A DNA stretch of 64,000 nucleotides from Psychrobacillus sp. FSL K6-2836 (GTDB lineage: Bacteria > Bacillota > Bacilli > Bacillales_A > Planococcaceae). The DNA is taken from positions 3,968,001-4,032,000 of the forward strand of contig NZ_JBBOOM010000001.1 in the NCBI RefSeq assembly GCF_038003085.1, in the 5' to 3' direction. Under the pieces are notes generated by a model. The model did no database searches, was not told the DNA's origin, and was given only the letters and a program-made list of their open reading frames with translations. The translations under genes and the position numbers were made by a program. Of this stretch, positions 48,461-56,580 are shown piece after piece (position 1 is the stretch's first letter; the number at the start of each line of letters is the position of its first letter).

Positions 48461-48698
48461 TTTCTTTATAAAGGTCCATTGCACGCTGTTCTCCAAGAAT
48501 TTGTATCAATTTTTGTTGAATCGCGAGTGGTACACCAAAAACAAGCCAGGAAAGTGAAATTTCTTTCAATAGTGGATGGACACTTTTCAATTCTTGGTCT
48601 GATAATTGTATATCGAAACCTCTTACAATTGTTTTAAATTCCTTTAATGTACATGTTTGTAGCTGTTGAACAAATTTATGAATATCCGTAAAAAACAT
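48429..48698 (-). CDS. DUF2624 family protein (YqfT-like)
   Basis: About 89 residues from the ATG at 48698, mostly helical (FVQQLQTCTLKEFKTIVRGF ... QKLIQILGEQRAMDLYKEIK). B. subtilis has yqfT, a DUF2624 protein, in the same place after nfo. The ribosome site GAAAGG lies very close to this ATG, and an in-frame frame extends to 48725, so the exact start is unsure. Function unknown. Confidence 0.7.
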   Translation of the reverse strand: MFFTDIHKFVQQLQTCTLKEFKTIVRGFDIQLSDQELKSVHPLLKEISLSWLVFGVPLAIQQKLIQILGEQRAMDLYKEIKEKAPSSFG

Positions 48699-48754
48699 CC
48701 TTTCAAGCAATTTTAATTTACACACGGGGCATTATGGATTATACTATTACATTG

Positions 48755-48777
48755 TAAATCGTAATCATTATTAATTA
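48755..48777 (+). promoter_or_regulatory. Probable Zur box
   Basis: AAATCGTAATCATTATTAATT (spaced TCGTAAT-C-ATTATTA, 48759-48773) is close to the 7-1-7 Zur consensus with TCGTAATnATTACGA; the left half is perfect. It is 20 bp before znuC, and zur itself is the third gene of the operon. Confidence 0.65.
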
Positions 48778-48793
48778 GAATCGAGGAATAATA

Positions 48794-49564
48794 ATGGGAA
48801 CCCCATTGATCAATTTACATAATATTTCGTACCAATACGAACAAACAAAGGCGTTAATCGACATTAATCTAACGATTGCAGAAGGTGACTTTCTAGCGAT
48901 TATTGGACCAAATGGCTCCGGGAAATCCACATTATTGAAAATAATACTAGGGCTATTAAAACCAACAAAAGGAGAGGTACTTCTTTTTGGAAAGCCGGTC
49001 TCTCAGTTTAAGGATAAAGAACGAATTGGGTACGTCTCACAAAAATCAAATTCGTTTAATACTGGTTTTCCAGCTACGGTTACAGAGGTAGTAAGAAGTG
49101 GTTTGGTTAAGAAAACAGGATTATTTCATCGTTATCCTGCAAATGTTGGTAAACAAGTGAAGCAAGCATTAAAATCAGTAGGTATGGATGAATTCTCAAT
49201 GAAAAATATAGGTGACCTTTCTGGTGGGCAACAACAGCGAGTCTTTATCGCAAGAGCGTTAATCAGTAATCCGAATGTATTGATACTAGATGAGCCAACA
49301 GTAGGGGTAGATAGTAAAAATGTAAAATCGTTTTATAATATGTTAAGTCATTTAAATCGGGAACATAATATTACGGTTGTTTTAGTTACACATGATGTCG
49401 ATGCCGTATCGAAAAGTATAAGTCACGTGGCCTGTTTAAATCAGCGAATTCATTTTCACGGCTTTAAAAATGAAATGGATCAGATGAGTGACGAACAATT
49501 AGAGGCTTGGTATGGACACGCAGTTCGTAAAGTCGATCATCAAAGTGAGGTAAATCATGATTGA
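48794..49564 (+). CDS. znuC: Zinc ABC transporter, ATP-binding protein
   Basis: A 256-residue ATPase of a metal importer. Walker A GPNGSGKSTLLK, signature LSGGQQQRVFIARAL, Walker B VLILDEPTVGVDSK and the H-loop VLVTHDVDAVS are clear. It overlaps znuB by eight bases. The Zur-type regulator in the same operon is the reason for preferring zinc over manganese. No substrate-binding lipoprotein gene is present here, so it must be encoded elsewhere. Confidence 0.92.
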   Translation: MGTPLINLHNISYQYEQTKALIDINLTIAEGDFLAIIGPNGSGKSTLLKIILGLLKPTKGEVLLFGKPVSQFKDKERIGYVSQKSNSFNTGFPATVTEVVRSGLVKKTGLFHRYPANVGKQVKQALKSVGMDEFSMKNIGDLSGGQQQRVFIARALISNPNVLILDEPTVGVDSKNVKSFYNMLSHLNREHNITVVLVTHDVDAVSKSISHVACLNQRIHFHGFKNEMDQMSDEQLEAWYGHAVRKVDHQSEVNHD

Positions 49565-50405
49565 GTCTATTTTTCGGTATGAATTTTTACAAAATGCCTT
49601 TGCTTCGGGCTTAATAATTGGTTTTATTGCTCCACTATTAGGTGTATTTATCGTAGTTCGCAGGCTATCATTAATAGCAGATGCATTGAGTCATGTAACG
49701 TTAGCGGGTATTGCTGGTAGCTTATATTTAAGTCAATCGGTAGGGGCACTTGCTTTGTTAAATCCACTGTATCTAGGAATTGTAGCATCTGTAACTGGCT
49801 CATTGTTTATCGAGAGATTAAGAAGATTATATAAACACTATGAGGAGCTTGCTATACCAATTATAATGTCTGCAGGTCTTGGTTTTGGCGCAATCTTTAT
49901 CTCATTAGCAGAAGGATTTAGCTCTGACTTGTTTAGTTATTTATTTGGTTCTGTATCGGCAGTAAGTCGTCAGGATTTATGGATTATTATTGGTATTGCT
50001 TTGATTGTAATAGTATTTTTAAGTTTGTTTTTTAAGGAATTATTTGTGCTTTCTTTTGATGAGGAATATGCGAAAGCATCTGGTCTACCTGCTAAATGGA
50101 TTCATGTTTTATTTATGATTGTGACTGCATTAGTTATTGCAGGGTCTATGCGAATTGTTGGTATCTTACTTGTATCCTCGCTGATGACATTGCCGGTGGC
50201 TGCTGCTATGCGTATTTCAAAAAGCTTTAAACAAGCGATTCTGCTATCAGTGTTATTCGGAGAGTTGTCTGTTATTGTCGGCTTAGTTAGTGCATTCTAT
50301 TTAGATTTAGCACCAGGCGGAACAATTGTAGTTACATCGATTATCATTTTACTTCTAACTATTTTATCGAAAAAGATAGGGAGCAAGGGAGCTGTTTCAA
50401 CATGA
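49557..50405 (+). CDS. znuB: Zinc ABC transporter, permease
   Basis: A 282-residue ABC-3 family permease with about eight membrane helices. Conserved parts are SLIADALSHVTLAGIAGSLY and GSMRIVGILLVSSLMTLPVA. It forms the membrane channel for ZnuC. Its stop overlaps the zur start (ATGA). Confidence 0.92.
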   Translation: MIESIFRYEFLQNAFASGLIIGFIAPLLGVFIVVRRLSLIADALSHVTLAGIAGSLYLSQSVGALALLNPLYLGIVASVTGSLFIERLRRLYKHYEELAIPIIMSAGLGFGAIFISLAEGFSSDLFSYLFGSVSAVSRQDLWIIIGIALIVIVFLSLFFKELFVLSFDEEYAKASGLPAKWIHVLFMIVTALVIAGSMRIVGILLVSSLMTLPVAAAMRISKSFKQAILLSVLFGELSVIVGLVSAFYLDLAPGGTIVVTSIIILLLTILSKKIGSKGAVST

Positions 50406-50812
50406 ATATAGAAAAAGCATGGGATATTCTAAAAAATGAAGGTTTTAAAAAAACAGATAAGCGTGAGCAAATACTAAGTATTTTTTCAGAGACAGAAAAG
50501 TATATAACTGCTAAAGACATTCTCAATGTGATGAAAACAGAGCATCCAGGGATGAGCTATGATACAATCTATAGAAATTTAAGCACATTCGTAAACCTTG
50601 GTATATTGGAGGAAACTGAACTGACTGGAGAGAAACATTTTAGAATGCAGTGTGAGGCTGATCATCATCATCATCATTTCATCTGCATGTCCTGTGGCAA
50701 TATTAAAGAAATCCCATTCTGTCCAATGGAAGTACTTCAAAATGCAATACCTGGCTACGAGATAGAAAATCATAAATTTGAAATCTACGGCAATTGCCCT
50801 TTATGTCATTAA
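50402..50812 (+). CDS. zur: Zinc uptake regulator Zur (Fur family)
   Basis: A 136-residue zinc-responsive repressor. The winged-helix part (KKTDKREQILSIFSETEKYI, DTIYRNLSTFVNLGILEE) is followed by HHHHHFICMSCGNI and GNCPLCH, which supply regulatory and structural zinc ligands (two CxxC pairs). Being in one operon with znuCB, and with a Zur box upstream, it should close a feedback loop on zinc uptake. Confidence 0.93.
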   Translation: MNIEKAWDILKNEGFKKTDKREQILSIFSETEKYITAKDILNVMKTEHPGMSYDTIYRNLSTFVNLGILEETELTGEKHFRMQCEADHHHHHFICMSCGNIKEIPFCPMEVLQNAIPGYEIENHKFEIYGNCPLCH

Positions 50813-50820
50813 CAAAAATT

Positions 50821-50853
50821 AGTGTGAACCAGCATTTGGTTTACACTTTTTTT
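50821..50853 (+). terminator. Terminator after zur
   Basis: AGTGTGAACC (50821-50830) pairs with GGTTTACACT (50838-50847), one G-U, followed by TTTTTT. Confidence 0.88.
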
Positions 50854-50868
50854 ATATATAATTATTTT

Positions 50869-50884
50869 GTCAAATATGTTTGAC
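50869..50884. promoter_or_regulatory. Operator 1 of the Xre/membrane pair
   Basis: GTCAAATATGTTTGAC, an almost perfect palindrome that overlaps the -35 box. Confidence 0.75.
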
Positions 50885-50908
50885 TTTTCATGTAGTTATT
50901 TCTATAAT
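50880..50908 (+). promoter_or_regulatory. Promoter of the Xre/membrane pair
   Basis: TTGACT (50880-50885), 17 bp, perfect TATAAT (50903-50908). Confidence 0.85.
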
Positions 50909-50913
50909 GAAGT

Positions 50914-50931
50914 TGTCAAATATATTTGACA
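50914..50931. promoter_or_regulatory. Operator 2 of the Xre/membrane pair
   Basis: TGTCAAATATATTTGACA, a perfect 18-bp palindrome near the transcription start. Spacing from operator 1 is 46 bp centre to centre. Confidence 0.8.
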
Positions 50932-50948
50932 TATTAGAGGTGTTTAAA

Positions 50949-51152
50949 ATGGATAATATTATTAAACGAGCACGTAAGGAAAAAAAATTGTCCCAGTATG
51001 AACTAGCAAAGCTATGTGGTGTTTCTAGACAAACGATAAATGCAATAGAAAATAACAAATATGATCCTAGTTTAGTTTTAGCATTTCAACTGGCACAAAA
51101 TTTAAGTTTGACAGTCGATGAATTATTTACTTTTAACGGGGGGAATAAATAA
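50949..51152 (+). CDS. Xre-family transcriptional regulator
   Basis: A 67-residue HTH protein (KKLSQYELAKLCGVSRQTIN, AIENNKYDPSLVLAFQLA). Start ATG at 50949 with AGAGGTG; a longer ORF from 50880 would run through the promoter and operators. This Xre group usually pairs with a small membrane protein gene. The two palindromes around its promoter suggest it represses itself. Its stop overlaps the next start (TAATG). Confidence 0.88.
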   Translation: MDNIIKRARKEKKLSQYELAKLCGVSRQTINAIENNKYDPSLVLAFQLAQNLSLTVDELFTFNGGNK

Positions 51153-51538
51153 TGAGTAAAAAAGAGGTTGTAAGTCTAATTCTAATGCTGATTGTTACTT
51201 TATATTTTGGTGCTACTTTAGTGAGCTATGTAAAGATGGAGAATGCTAAGTTTGGGGTTACAGAAATTTTACTAATTATCGCTATAGTTGTTGGATGGGC
51301 TCAATTCTTTACTTGGCATGCACGTAAAGATGTTAAGAAGGATGAATTGGGTAAAAAGATTATTCGGGACAGCGCTTATTTAAGTCATCAGGTTGTATTC
51401 GGTTCTTTACTAGTTTTGTGGATAATTGATTTCTTTTTTATCAATAAAGGGCAGAATTTTACTTTATTTATTGCTTTGGTTGTTTCTTATATTACTTATC
51501 CTATCGTACAATTTGTACACGTAAGGAAATATCTATAA
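51152..51538 (+). CDS. Small membrane protein paired with Xre regulator
   Basis: 128 residues with about four membrane helices (SLILMLIVTLYFGATLVSYV; ILLIIAIVVGWAQFF; VVFGSLLVLWIIDFFF; LFIALVVSYITYPIVQF). Translationally coupled to the Xre gene. Similar two-gene units are frequent in Firmicutes, and the function is unknown. It may sense or protect the envelope, but that is guesswork. Confidence 0.8.
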   Translation: MSKKEVVSLILMLIVTLYFGATLVSYVKMENAKFGVTEILLIIAIVVGWAQFFTWHARKDVKKDELGKKIIRDSAYLSHQVVFGSLLVLWIIDFFFINKGQNFTLFIALVVSYITYPIVQFVHVRKYL

Positions 51539-51659
51539 ATTTGTATTAACATGGAAAAAATACTAATAAACCGAAAGTCAATTTAACTACTTACTACAAA
51601 TTATGTCTAGATGAGTTAAACTCATAAAAGCATATTAAATAGTGTAATTAGCATAATAT

Positions 51660-51783
51660 TGATTTCTGAGCCGGGCGGATGCGTTCCGCTTAGCAAGGAT
51701 TCAATCCCCTCGTCCCTACGTCCGCACAGTGCTTTCAGTTCGTTCTATTCCCGCGTCGCCCCCTTCTTCTCTAATCAACGAAA
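51660..51783 (+). repeat. Dispersed repeat family A, copy 4 (diverged)
   Basis: ATTTCTGAGCCGGGCGGATGCGTTCCGC ... CCCCTCGTCCCTACGTCCG ... TATTCCCGCGTCGCC follows the same plan as copies 1-3. It lies in a 440-bp gap without other content; a short ORF across it is incidental. Confidence 0.55.
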
Positions 51784-51980
51784 TCGACTTCAAAAGAATG
51801 GTATTCCCCAATTGCTTTATTTTCTATCTGAAATAAATAATAATCCTTGTTATTTCAATATGATTCTAAATAACTTCCAATTATATGATTGAATCTAGAA
51901 GTTTCTTGGATTAAGAAATTAAGTTGAAACGAAATGTGCCGTTCGTTTATCTAACAGATAGTAAAGAAGGAGGGACGATA

Positions 51981-52541
51981 GTGGAGGAGAAGTTGAAGTT
52001 AATAGTCAAAGCTAAAAAAGGGGATGCAATTGCTTTTCAACAATTGATCCATTTAGAGAAAGAAAAACTATATAAAATGGCTTATGTTTATATGCGGAAT
52101 GAGGAAGAGGCTTTGGAGGTTTTCCAGGAAACCGTTTACCTCGCTTTTAAATCAATCACAAAGCTGAAAAATGATCGGTATTTTTCGACATGGATTATTA
52201 GGATTCTTATTAATACATCAATTTCAACCCTGCGAAAGAAGAAGCGAGTCGTATTGATAAACGAAGAGATGTGGGACAATATGCCAGGAAAAGAAATGGT
52301 GGAAACTGACGTCCAAATAGATTTAATGAATGCTTTGAACGAGATGGATGAAAAATATAAGACCGTGTTGTTACTAAGATATTATCAGGACTATACAGTC
52401 CAACAGATTGCAGTAATCTTAGATTGCCCAGAAGGCACTGTTAAGACTAATATCAGAAGGGGAATTGCTGTACTCAAGGATAAAATGAAGGGGGTATACA
52501 AGGATGACAGACAAAATTCCATCATTCAAGGAAGAGTTTGA
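51981..52541 (+). CDS. ECF-type RNA polymerase sigma factor
   Basis: A 186-residue sigma-70 family member with only regions 2 and 4. Region 2 has LYKMAYVYMRNEEEALEVFQ and KNDRYFSTWIIRILINTSIS; region 4 has MDEKYKTVLLLRYYQDYTVQ and CPEGTVKTNIRRGI. The GTG at 51981 has a strong AAGGAGGGA site; an upstream TTG at 51924 lacks one. It overlaps the next gene, a DUF4179 membrane protein that is likely its anti-sigma partner. Its signal is unknown. Confidence 0.9.
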   Translation: MEEKLKLIVKAKKGDAIAFQQLIHLEKEKLYKMAYVYMRNEEEALEVFQETVYLAFKSITKLKNDRYFSTWIIRILINTSISTLRKKKRVVLINEEMWDNMPGKEMVETDVQIDLMNALNEMDEKYKTVLLLRYYQDYTVQQIAVILDCPEGTVKTNIRRGIAVLKDKMKGVYKDDRQNSIIQGRV

Positions 52542-53481
52542 TTTGATACATCTTCCAATAGAGAAGTTAGATGAAATCATTTCTAAAATCGGTACAGAGA
52601 AGAAGTTAAAGAGAAAAAAAACTATTTGGAGTAAAGCAGTTCTTGGTGTTGGAGCAGCAGTAATTGCTTGCGGAATTCTAATCGGATCTGCATCCGTTTC
52701 ACCGGCAATGGCTCAGGTCGTCTCCTCTATACCAGTAATTGGTCAAATATATAAGAACTTAGGCGATATCGGATTGAAAAATGTTTCGGAAGCAGGGGTG
52801 AGTGATTTTTCCGGGGAATCAAAAACAATCAACGGGATTACGATAACACTTGGGGAAATCTATTATGATGATGCACGGGTAACAGCCAGCTTTTCGGTCG
52901 ATTCTGAAAAACCAATAACATCTGATTATTTTAACATTGACCATAATTATAAAGGTGGAATGCCCTTATCGAATTATGGACTTACAACAGATGAAACTTC
53001 ACCGACAAATTGGACAGGCATTCTAAAAATTAATTATTATACTTTTAACCCTGATACACTTGAACTGGGTATGACTTTTGAAGGTAAGCAAGGAGAGTTA
53101 TTTGAGTTTACAAAGGAAGTAGTTAAAGCACAATATGAAAATAAGATTGATATTGCAAAATTTCAACAAATAGACAACTTGAATTACGAGATACATGATA
53201 TTAAGTGGGGCACTCCCGGCATTCTCATTTCGTATGATGCCCAGTATAAGGAAGAAAATTATGGGAGAGAGGTTAGCCTTGAATTTGAGGTGGTCGACTC
53301 TTCTAACAAACGGTTAAAGGGGATTAGTTGGAAGTACGGTAAGCAATTATTTGAACCGGTCGAAAATGAGGTGACTGAATTGACAATCACACCTTATGCT
53401 AAATTCGATATTCAAAGGGGAGATGGTCATATAGAATGGAAGGAACATAAATTAGAGCCCTTTAAAATAACAATTCGATAA
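52504..53481 (+). CDS. DUF4179 membrane protein, probable anti-sigma factor
   Basis: 325 residues. A short cytosolic N-terminus (PSFKEEFDLIHLPIEKLDEI) could bind the sigma factor. One membrane helix lies near 45-65 (AVLGVGAAVIACGILIGSAS), then a large extracellular DUF4179 part (SVSPAMAQVVSSIPVIGQIY). It overlaps the sigma gene by 38 bases, the usual arrangement for ECF sigma/anti-sigma pairs. The anti-sigma role is inferred from context. Confidence 0.82.
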   Translation: MTDKIPSFKEEFDLIHLPIEKLDEIISKIGTEKKLKRKKTIWSKAVLGVGAAVIACGILIGSASVSPAMAQVVSSIPVIGQIYKNLGDIGLKNVSEAGVSDFSGESKTINGITITLGEIYYDDARVTASFSVDSEKPITSDYFNIDHNYKGGMPLSNYGLTTDETSPTNWTGILKINYYTFNPDTLELGMTFEGKQGELFEFTKEVVKAQYENKIDIAKFQQIDNLNYEIHDIKWGTPGILISYDAQYKEENYGREVSLEFEVVDSSNKRLKGISWKYGKQLFEPVENEVTELTITPYAKFDIQRGDGHIEWKEHKLEPFKITIR

Positions 53482-53519
53482 GTATGCCGGACAACTATCA
53501 ATAGCTCTACCGAGAGCTC

Positions 53520-53637
53520 AAAAGCAAGAAGCAAAGGGCGCCCCCCATAGCGAAGCAAGGAGGCTGAGGCAAAGCCTGTGGAAAGTTGAGGTGCACCCAG
53601 GAAAGCGTCCGCCGAAACGGTGAACAACGGCAACGAA
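53520..53637 (-). repeat. Dispersed repeat family A, copy 5 (inverted)
   Basis: On the minus strand CGTTTCGGCGGACGCTTTCC ... CAGCCTCCTTGCTTCGCTA matches family A. It lies just before the convergent terminator. Confidence 0.6.
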
Positions 53638-53651
53638 GTAGACATAAAAAT

Positions 53652-53697
53652 AAAGCAGTTCAAATTTTACTCATCGTAAAATTGAACTGCTTTTAAT
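53652..53697. terminator. Bidirectional terminator between DUF4179 and yqfW
   Basis: AAAGCAGTTCAA ... TTTTAC (53652-53670) pairs with GTAAAA ... TTGAACTGCTTT (53676-53693) with one bulge. T-rich on both sides. Confidence 0.85.
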
Positions 53698-53729
53698 TTT
53701 GAGGTGGGGTTTATCCCAGCCTCTATAAC

Positions 53730-54308
53730 TTATTTTATGGACATGGAAAATTCTTTTTCAATCCATTTGTTTGCTTCAATCCAGTTATTTACTCGGATTA
53801 CGCGAGATGGAACTGGCAACTGATTATATGGAGTATTAAATAATAGCACTGGAATATCAAGTTCCTCACTAATTTCAACCGCGTTGTCATGTTTGTCCTC
53901 GAAAAATGCGTGAACACCATGTCTACGAGCAGTTTCAATTTTGTTATGTGTACCTATTAACTCAATATGATCATATAACAATTCTTGTCTTTTGAACCAA
54001 TCTAATGTAATATCCATCACATTATCTCCACGAGCTGAGATGAAATATAACTCGTATTTTTCCTTCCAAGCAGATAATACCGCATGTGCATCTGGTTGAA
54101 TAGGGGATGTCGCATAAATTTTAGGTTCTGCTTTCTTGAACCATTCATAAAAATCCTTTTCACTAACTGGAAACGCCTTTGTTAAATCGTATTCTTTTAT
54201 ATCCTCTAGCTGTAAATTACATTTAAATGCTTCGTTAATATGAGGAAGCAAAGAAGTAGGGGATGTTACTGTCCCGTCTATATCGATACCAAATCGTATA
54301 TTCGTCAA
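53730..54308 (-). CDS. yqfW: HAD-family nucleotidase YqfW
   Basis: A 192-residue HAD hydrolase of the 5'(3')-deoxyribonucleotidase type. Motif I is GIDIDGTVTSP (nucleophile Asp8-x-Asp10), motif II FISARGD, motif III/IV around HGVHAFFEDKHDNAVEI. The true substrate is not known. It is co-directional with ispG, 12 bases downstream of the ispG stop, as in B. subtilis. Confidence 0.88.
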   Translation of the reverse strand: MTNIRFGIDIDGTVTSPTSLLPHINEAFKCNLQLEDIKEYDLTKAFPVSEKDFYEWFKKAEPKIYATSPIQPDAHAVLSAWKEKYELYFISARGDNVMDITLDWFKRQELLYDHIELIGTHNKIETARRHGVHAFFEDKHDNAVEISEELDIPVLLFNTPYNQLPVPSRVIRVNNWIEANKWIEKEFSMSIK

Positions 54309-54320
54309 TTACACCATTCC

Positions 54321-55445
54321 TTACGCTTGTTGTTTTTCTTGTTCTTGCTGTTCTTCTAGTTCTTTATTTGCAAAATATTCTGCAGCAAGTTTATCTATTT
54401 CCACTTTAAGTTCCTCTACCATTGTTTCTTCAGGTACTTTACGAACTGTTTTACCTTTCATGAATAACAGACCTTCTCCGCGTGCACCTGCGATTCCAAT
54501 ATCAGCTTCACGAGCTTCACCAGGACCATTCACTGCACAGCCAAGAACTGCAACTTTAAGTGGTGCTTTAATGTTTGAGATGTATTCTTCTACTTCATTT
54601 GCGATTTTTATTAAGTCGATTTCAATACGCCCACAAGTAGGACAAGAAATTAGTGTAGCTGCATTAGAAGATAATCCGAAAACTTTTAATAACTCGCGAG
54701 CAACTTTAATTTCTTCCACTGGGTCTGCGCTTAAGGACACACGCATCGTGTTACCGATTCCCATACTTAACAGTGTTCCTAATCCAGCTGCACTTTTGAT
54801 CGAACCAGAGAACAGTGTACCTGACTCCGTAATTCCTAGGTGAAGTGGATAGTCAAATGCTTCTGATGCTTTACGGTAAGCTTCAACAGCAAGTGTTACA
54901 TCCGATGCTTTCATAGAAACGATGATGTCATGAAAGTCTAAATCTTCTAGAATTTTAATATGATGCAATGCACTTTCTACCATTCCATCTGCAGTTGGGT
55001 AGCCGTATTTTTCTAAAATTTTTCTTTCTAGGGAACCAGCGTTTACCCCAATTCGAATGGGAATACCTTTTGCTTTAGCTGCATTGACAACGGCTTCCAC
55101 TTTTTCTTTACGACCAATATTACCTGGATTAATACGTATTTTATCAGCACCTTGCTCGATTGCAATTAGTGCTAACTTATAGTCAAAGTGGATATCCACT
55201 ACTAGAGGGATGTTAATACGTTTTTTTATTTCTCCGATTGAATAAGCTGCACGCTCATCAGGACAAGCGACACGTACGATTTGACAGCCGGCTTCCTCTA
55301 ATCGTAGTATTTCAGCAACAGTTGCTTCTACATCATGTGTTTTTGTTGTTGTCATACTTTGTATAAATAGCTCATTACTGCCACCTATTGTTAAGTTTCC
55401 AACTCGTACTGGACGAGTATTGGAACGATGAATTATTCCACTCAT
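54321..55445 (-). CDS. ispG: 4-hydroxy-3-methylbut-2-en-1-yl diphosphate synthase
   Basis: Next-to-last enzyme of the MEP pathway. 374 residues from the ATG at 55445, which follows AAGGAGAG; a longer frame to 55469 has no support. The barrel domain shows [20 protein letters not shown] (first 20 residues shown) and [13 protein letters not shown]. The C-terminal domain carries 4Fe-4S ligands in SCPTCGR and [10 protein letters not shown]. Confidence 0.96.
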   Translation of the reverse strand: MSGIIHRSNTRPVRVGNLTIGGSNELFIQSMTTTKTHDVEATVAEILRLEEAGCQIVRVACPDERAAYSIGEIKKRINIPLVVDIHFDYKLALIAIEQGADKIRINPGNIGRKEKVEAVVNAAKAKGIPIRIGVNAGSLERKILEKYGYPTADGMVESALHHIKILEDLDFHDIIVSMKASDVTLAVEAYRKASEAFDYPLHLGITESGTLFSGSIKSAAGLGTLLSMGIGNTMRVSLSADPVEEIKVARELLKVFGLSSNAATLISCPTCGRIEIDLIKIANEVEEYISNIKAPLKVAVLGCAVNGPGEAREADIGIAGARGEGLLFMKGKTVRKVPEETMVEELKVEIDKLAAEYFANKELEEQQEQEKQQA

Positions 55446-55537
55446 GAAATTCTCTCCTTCTTGAGGCATATGCCATCATTATCCTCATTTTATCAGTCTT
55501 TTGAATGAATTGACAAGAAAGAACGCTCTTCTTTACA

Positions 55538-55858
55538 TTATTTACATTCTGCAGACAGTGTATAAACAGGTAACAATACATTTTCTCCTACCTTGAATGA
55601 CTGATTAATAAAATGTGGGTTAAGATTATAAAAGTCAGTTAACCTCTCTGTATAGGTGATAGATTCATTCGAAGGATACAGGGAGAATAAGGAATGTAGT
55701 GTATCTCCCGCAACAATTTCTACTGTTATATAATCTAATGTTTTTTCACACTCGACCGGCGGGGAAGAGTATGCAAGTGGGATGGTGCCTTCGATTAAAT
55801 CTACTTTTATGATATAAAAAGAAATTAGTAATACAATAGTTGCTACGAATATTTTCAT
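55538..55858 (-). CDS. yqfZ: LysM-like exported protein (YqfZ position)
   Basis: 106 residues with an N-terminal membrane/signal segment (IFVATIVLLISFYIIKV) and a C-terminal LysM-like repeat (ITVEIVAGDTLHSLF ... YNLNPHFINQSFKVGENVLL). LysM domains bind peptidoglycan. It occupies the yqfZ place beside ispG. ATG after AAGGGGGTC. Confidence 0.75.
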   Translation of the reverse strand: MKIFVATIVLLISFYIIKVDLIEGTIPLAYSSPPVECEKTLDYITVEIVAGDTLHSLFSLYPSNESITYTERLTDFYNLNPHFINQSFKVGENVLLPVYTLSAECK

Positions 55859-55907
55859 ATAAAGACCCCCTTAATCTAATCTATGCAGGATAAAGGGGTA
55901 CTATGTA

Positions 55908-56408
55908 TTATCTTTTAACTGGATAGTATTTAGTTGTCAAAACGATAATTACTAAACTCAGTGTATAGATTACAAGTTGAATGTAGTTATTTGAAAACTG
56001 CAATATTCCAAAGATGATTGATAGCAACATTGGAATCGTACTTGCAAATAGAGCCGTTCTCCATATATGTCGAAATTCACCTTTTCTTTTTCTTATATGG
56101 AGGATGATACTTCCTATGTATGCAAATATGCTTATACGAACAAAAATAAATAAAGTATTCAATACAAATAAGAACAAAAAGGAGAATGGATACAAAAGCC
56201 ATTGAATCTGAGAAAAGTACTCCAGTAAACCTTCCATCGATTCTTGCTGGTTTGAAATTCCATTGATAAAATAAATAAAGGAGATAATGGACATAATAAA
56301 AATATAACTAAATATATATTGCATCACCTTGCCAATGGGAATAAGGCGAAATGCAGCCATTTTTTTAGGACTATGTAAGCTAGACTTGAATAGTTGAAAT
56401 AAACTCAA
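55908..56408 (-). CDS. DUF1189 family membrane protein (YqgB-like)
   Basis: 166 residues, about four or five membrane helices (YIFSYIFIMSIISFIYFING; LLYPFSFLFLFVLNTLFIFV; TIPMLLSIIFGIL). It is shorter than many DUF1189 proteins. TTG start at 56408 after AAAGGGTG. Position matches yqgB of B. subtilis. Function unknown. Confidence 0.65.
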   Translation of the reverse strand: MSLFQLFKSSLHSPKKMAAFRLIPIGKVMQYIFSYIFIMSIISFIYFINGISNQQESMEGLLEYFSQIQWLLYPFSFLFLFVLNTLFIFVRISIFAYIGSIILHIRKRKGEFRHIWRTALFASTIPMLLSIIFGILQFSNNYIQLVIYTLSLVIIVLTTKYYPVKR

Positions 56409-56580
56409 ATGATGTCACCCTTTCATCTTTATTCTATCATCAAAGCAACAGAAAACAAAAAGTAGCTTTTGCTTTGTTAAGAAATTGTAAAGAATGTTTG
56501 AATCTATTTACAATACCTTCATAATTATTGAATAATAGGTGAGTATGTGAAAATTGTCGAAAACGGGAGTTGAGTATAAA

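Noticed and set aside
48347-48637. Plus-strand ORF opposite the DUF2624 gene
   Set aside because: It is the complement of a gene with conserved position and starts in repeat sequence.
51925-51946. TGAAAC ... CGTT before the ECF sigma gene as an autoregulated ECF promoter
   Set aside because: The spacing is 13 bp, not the 16-17 bp seen in true ECF promoters such as the one at 10433.
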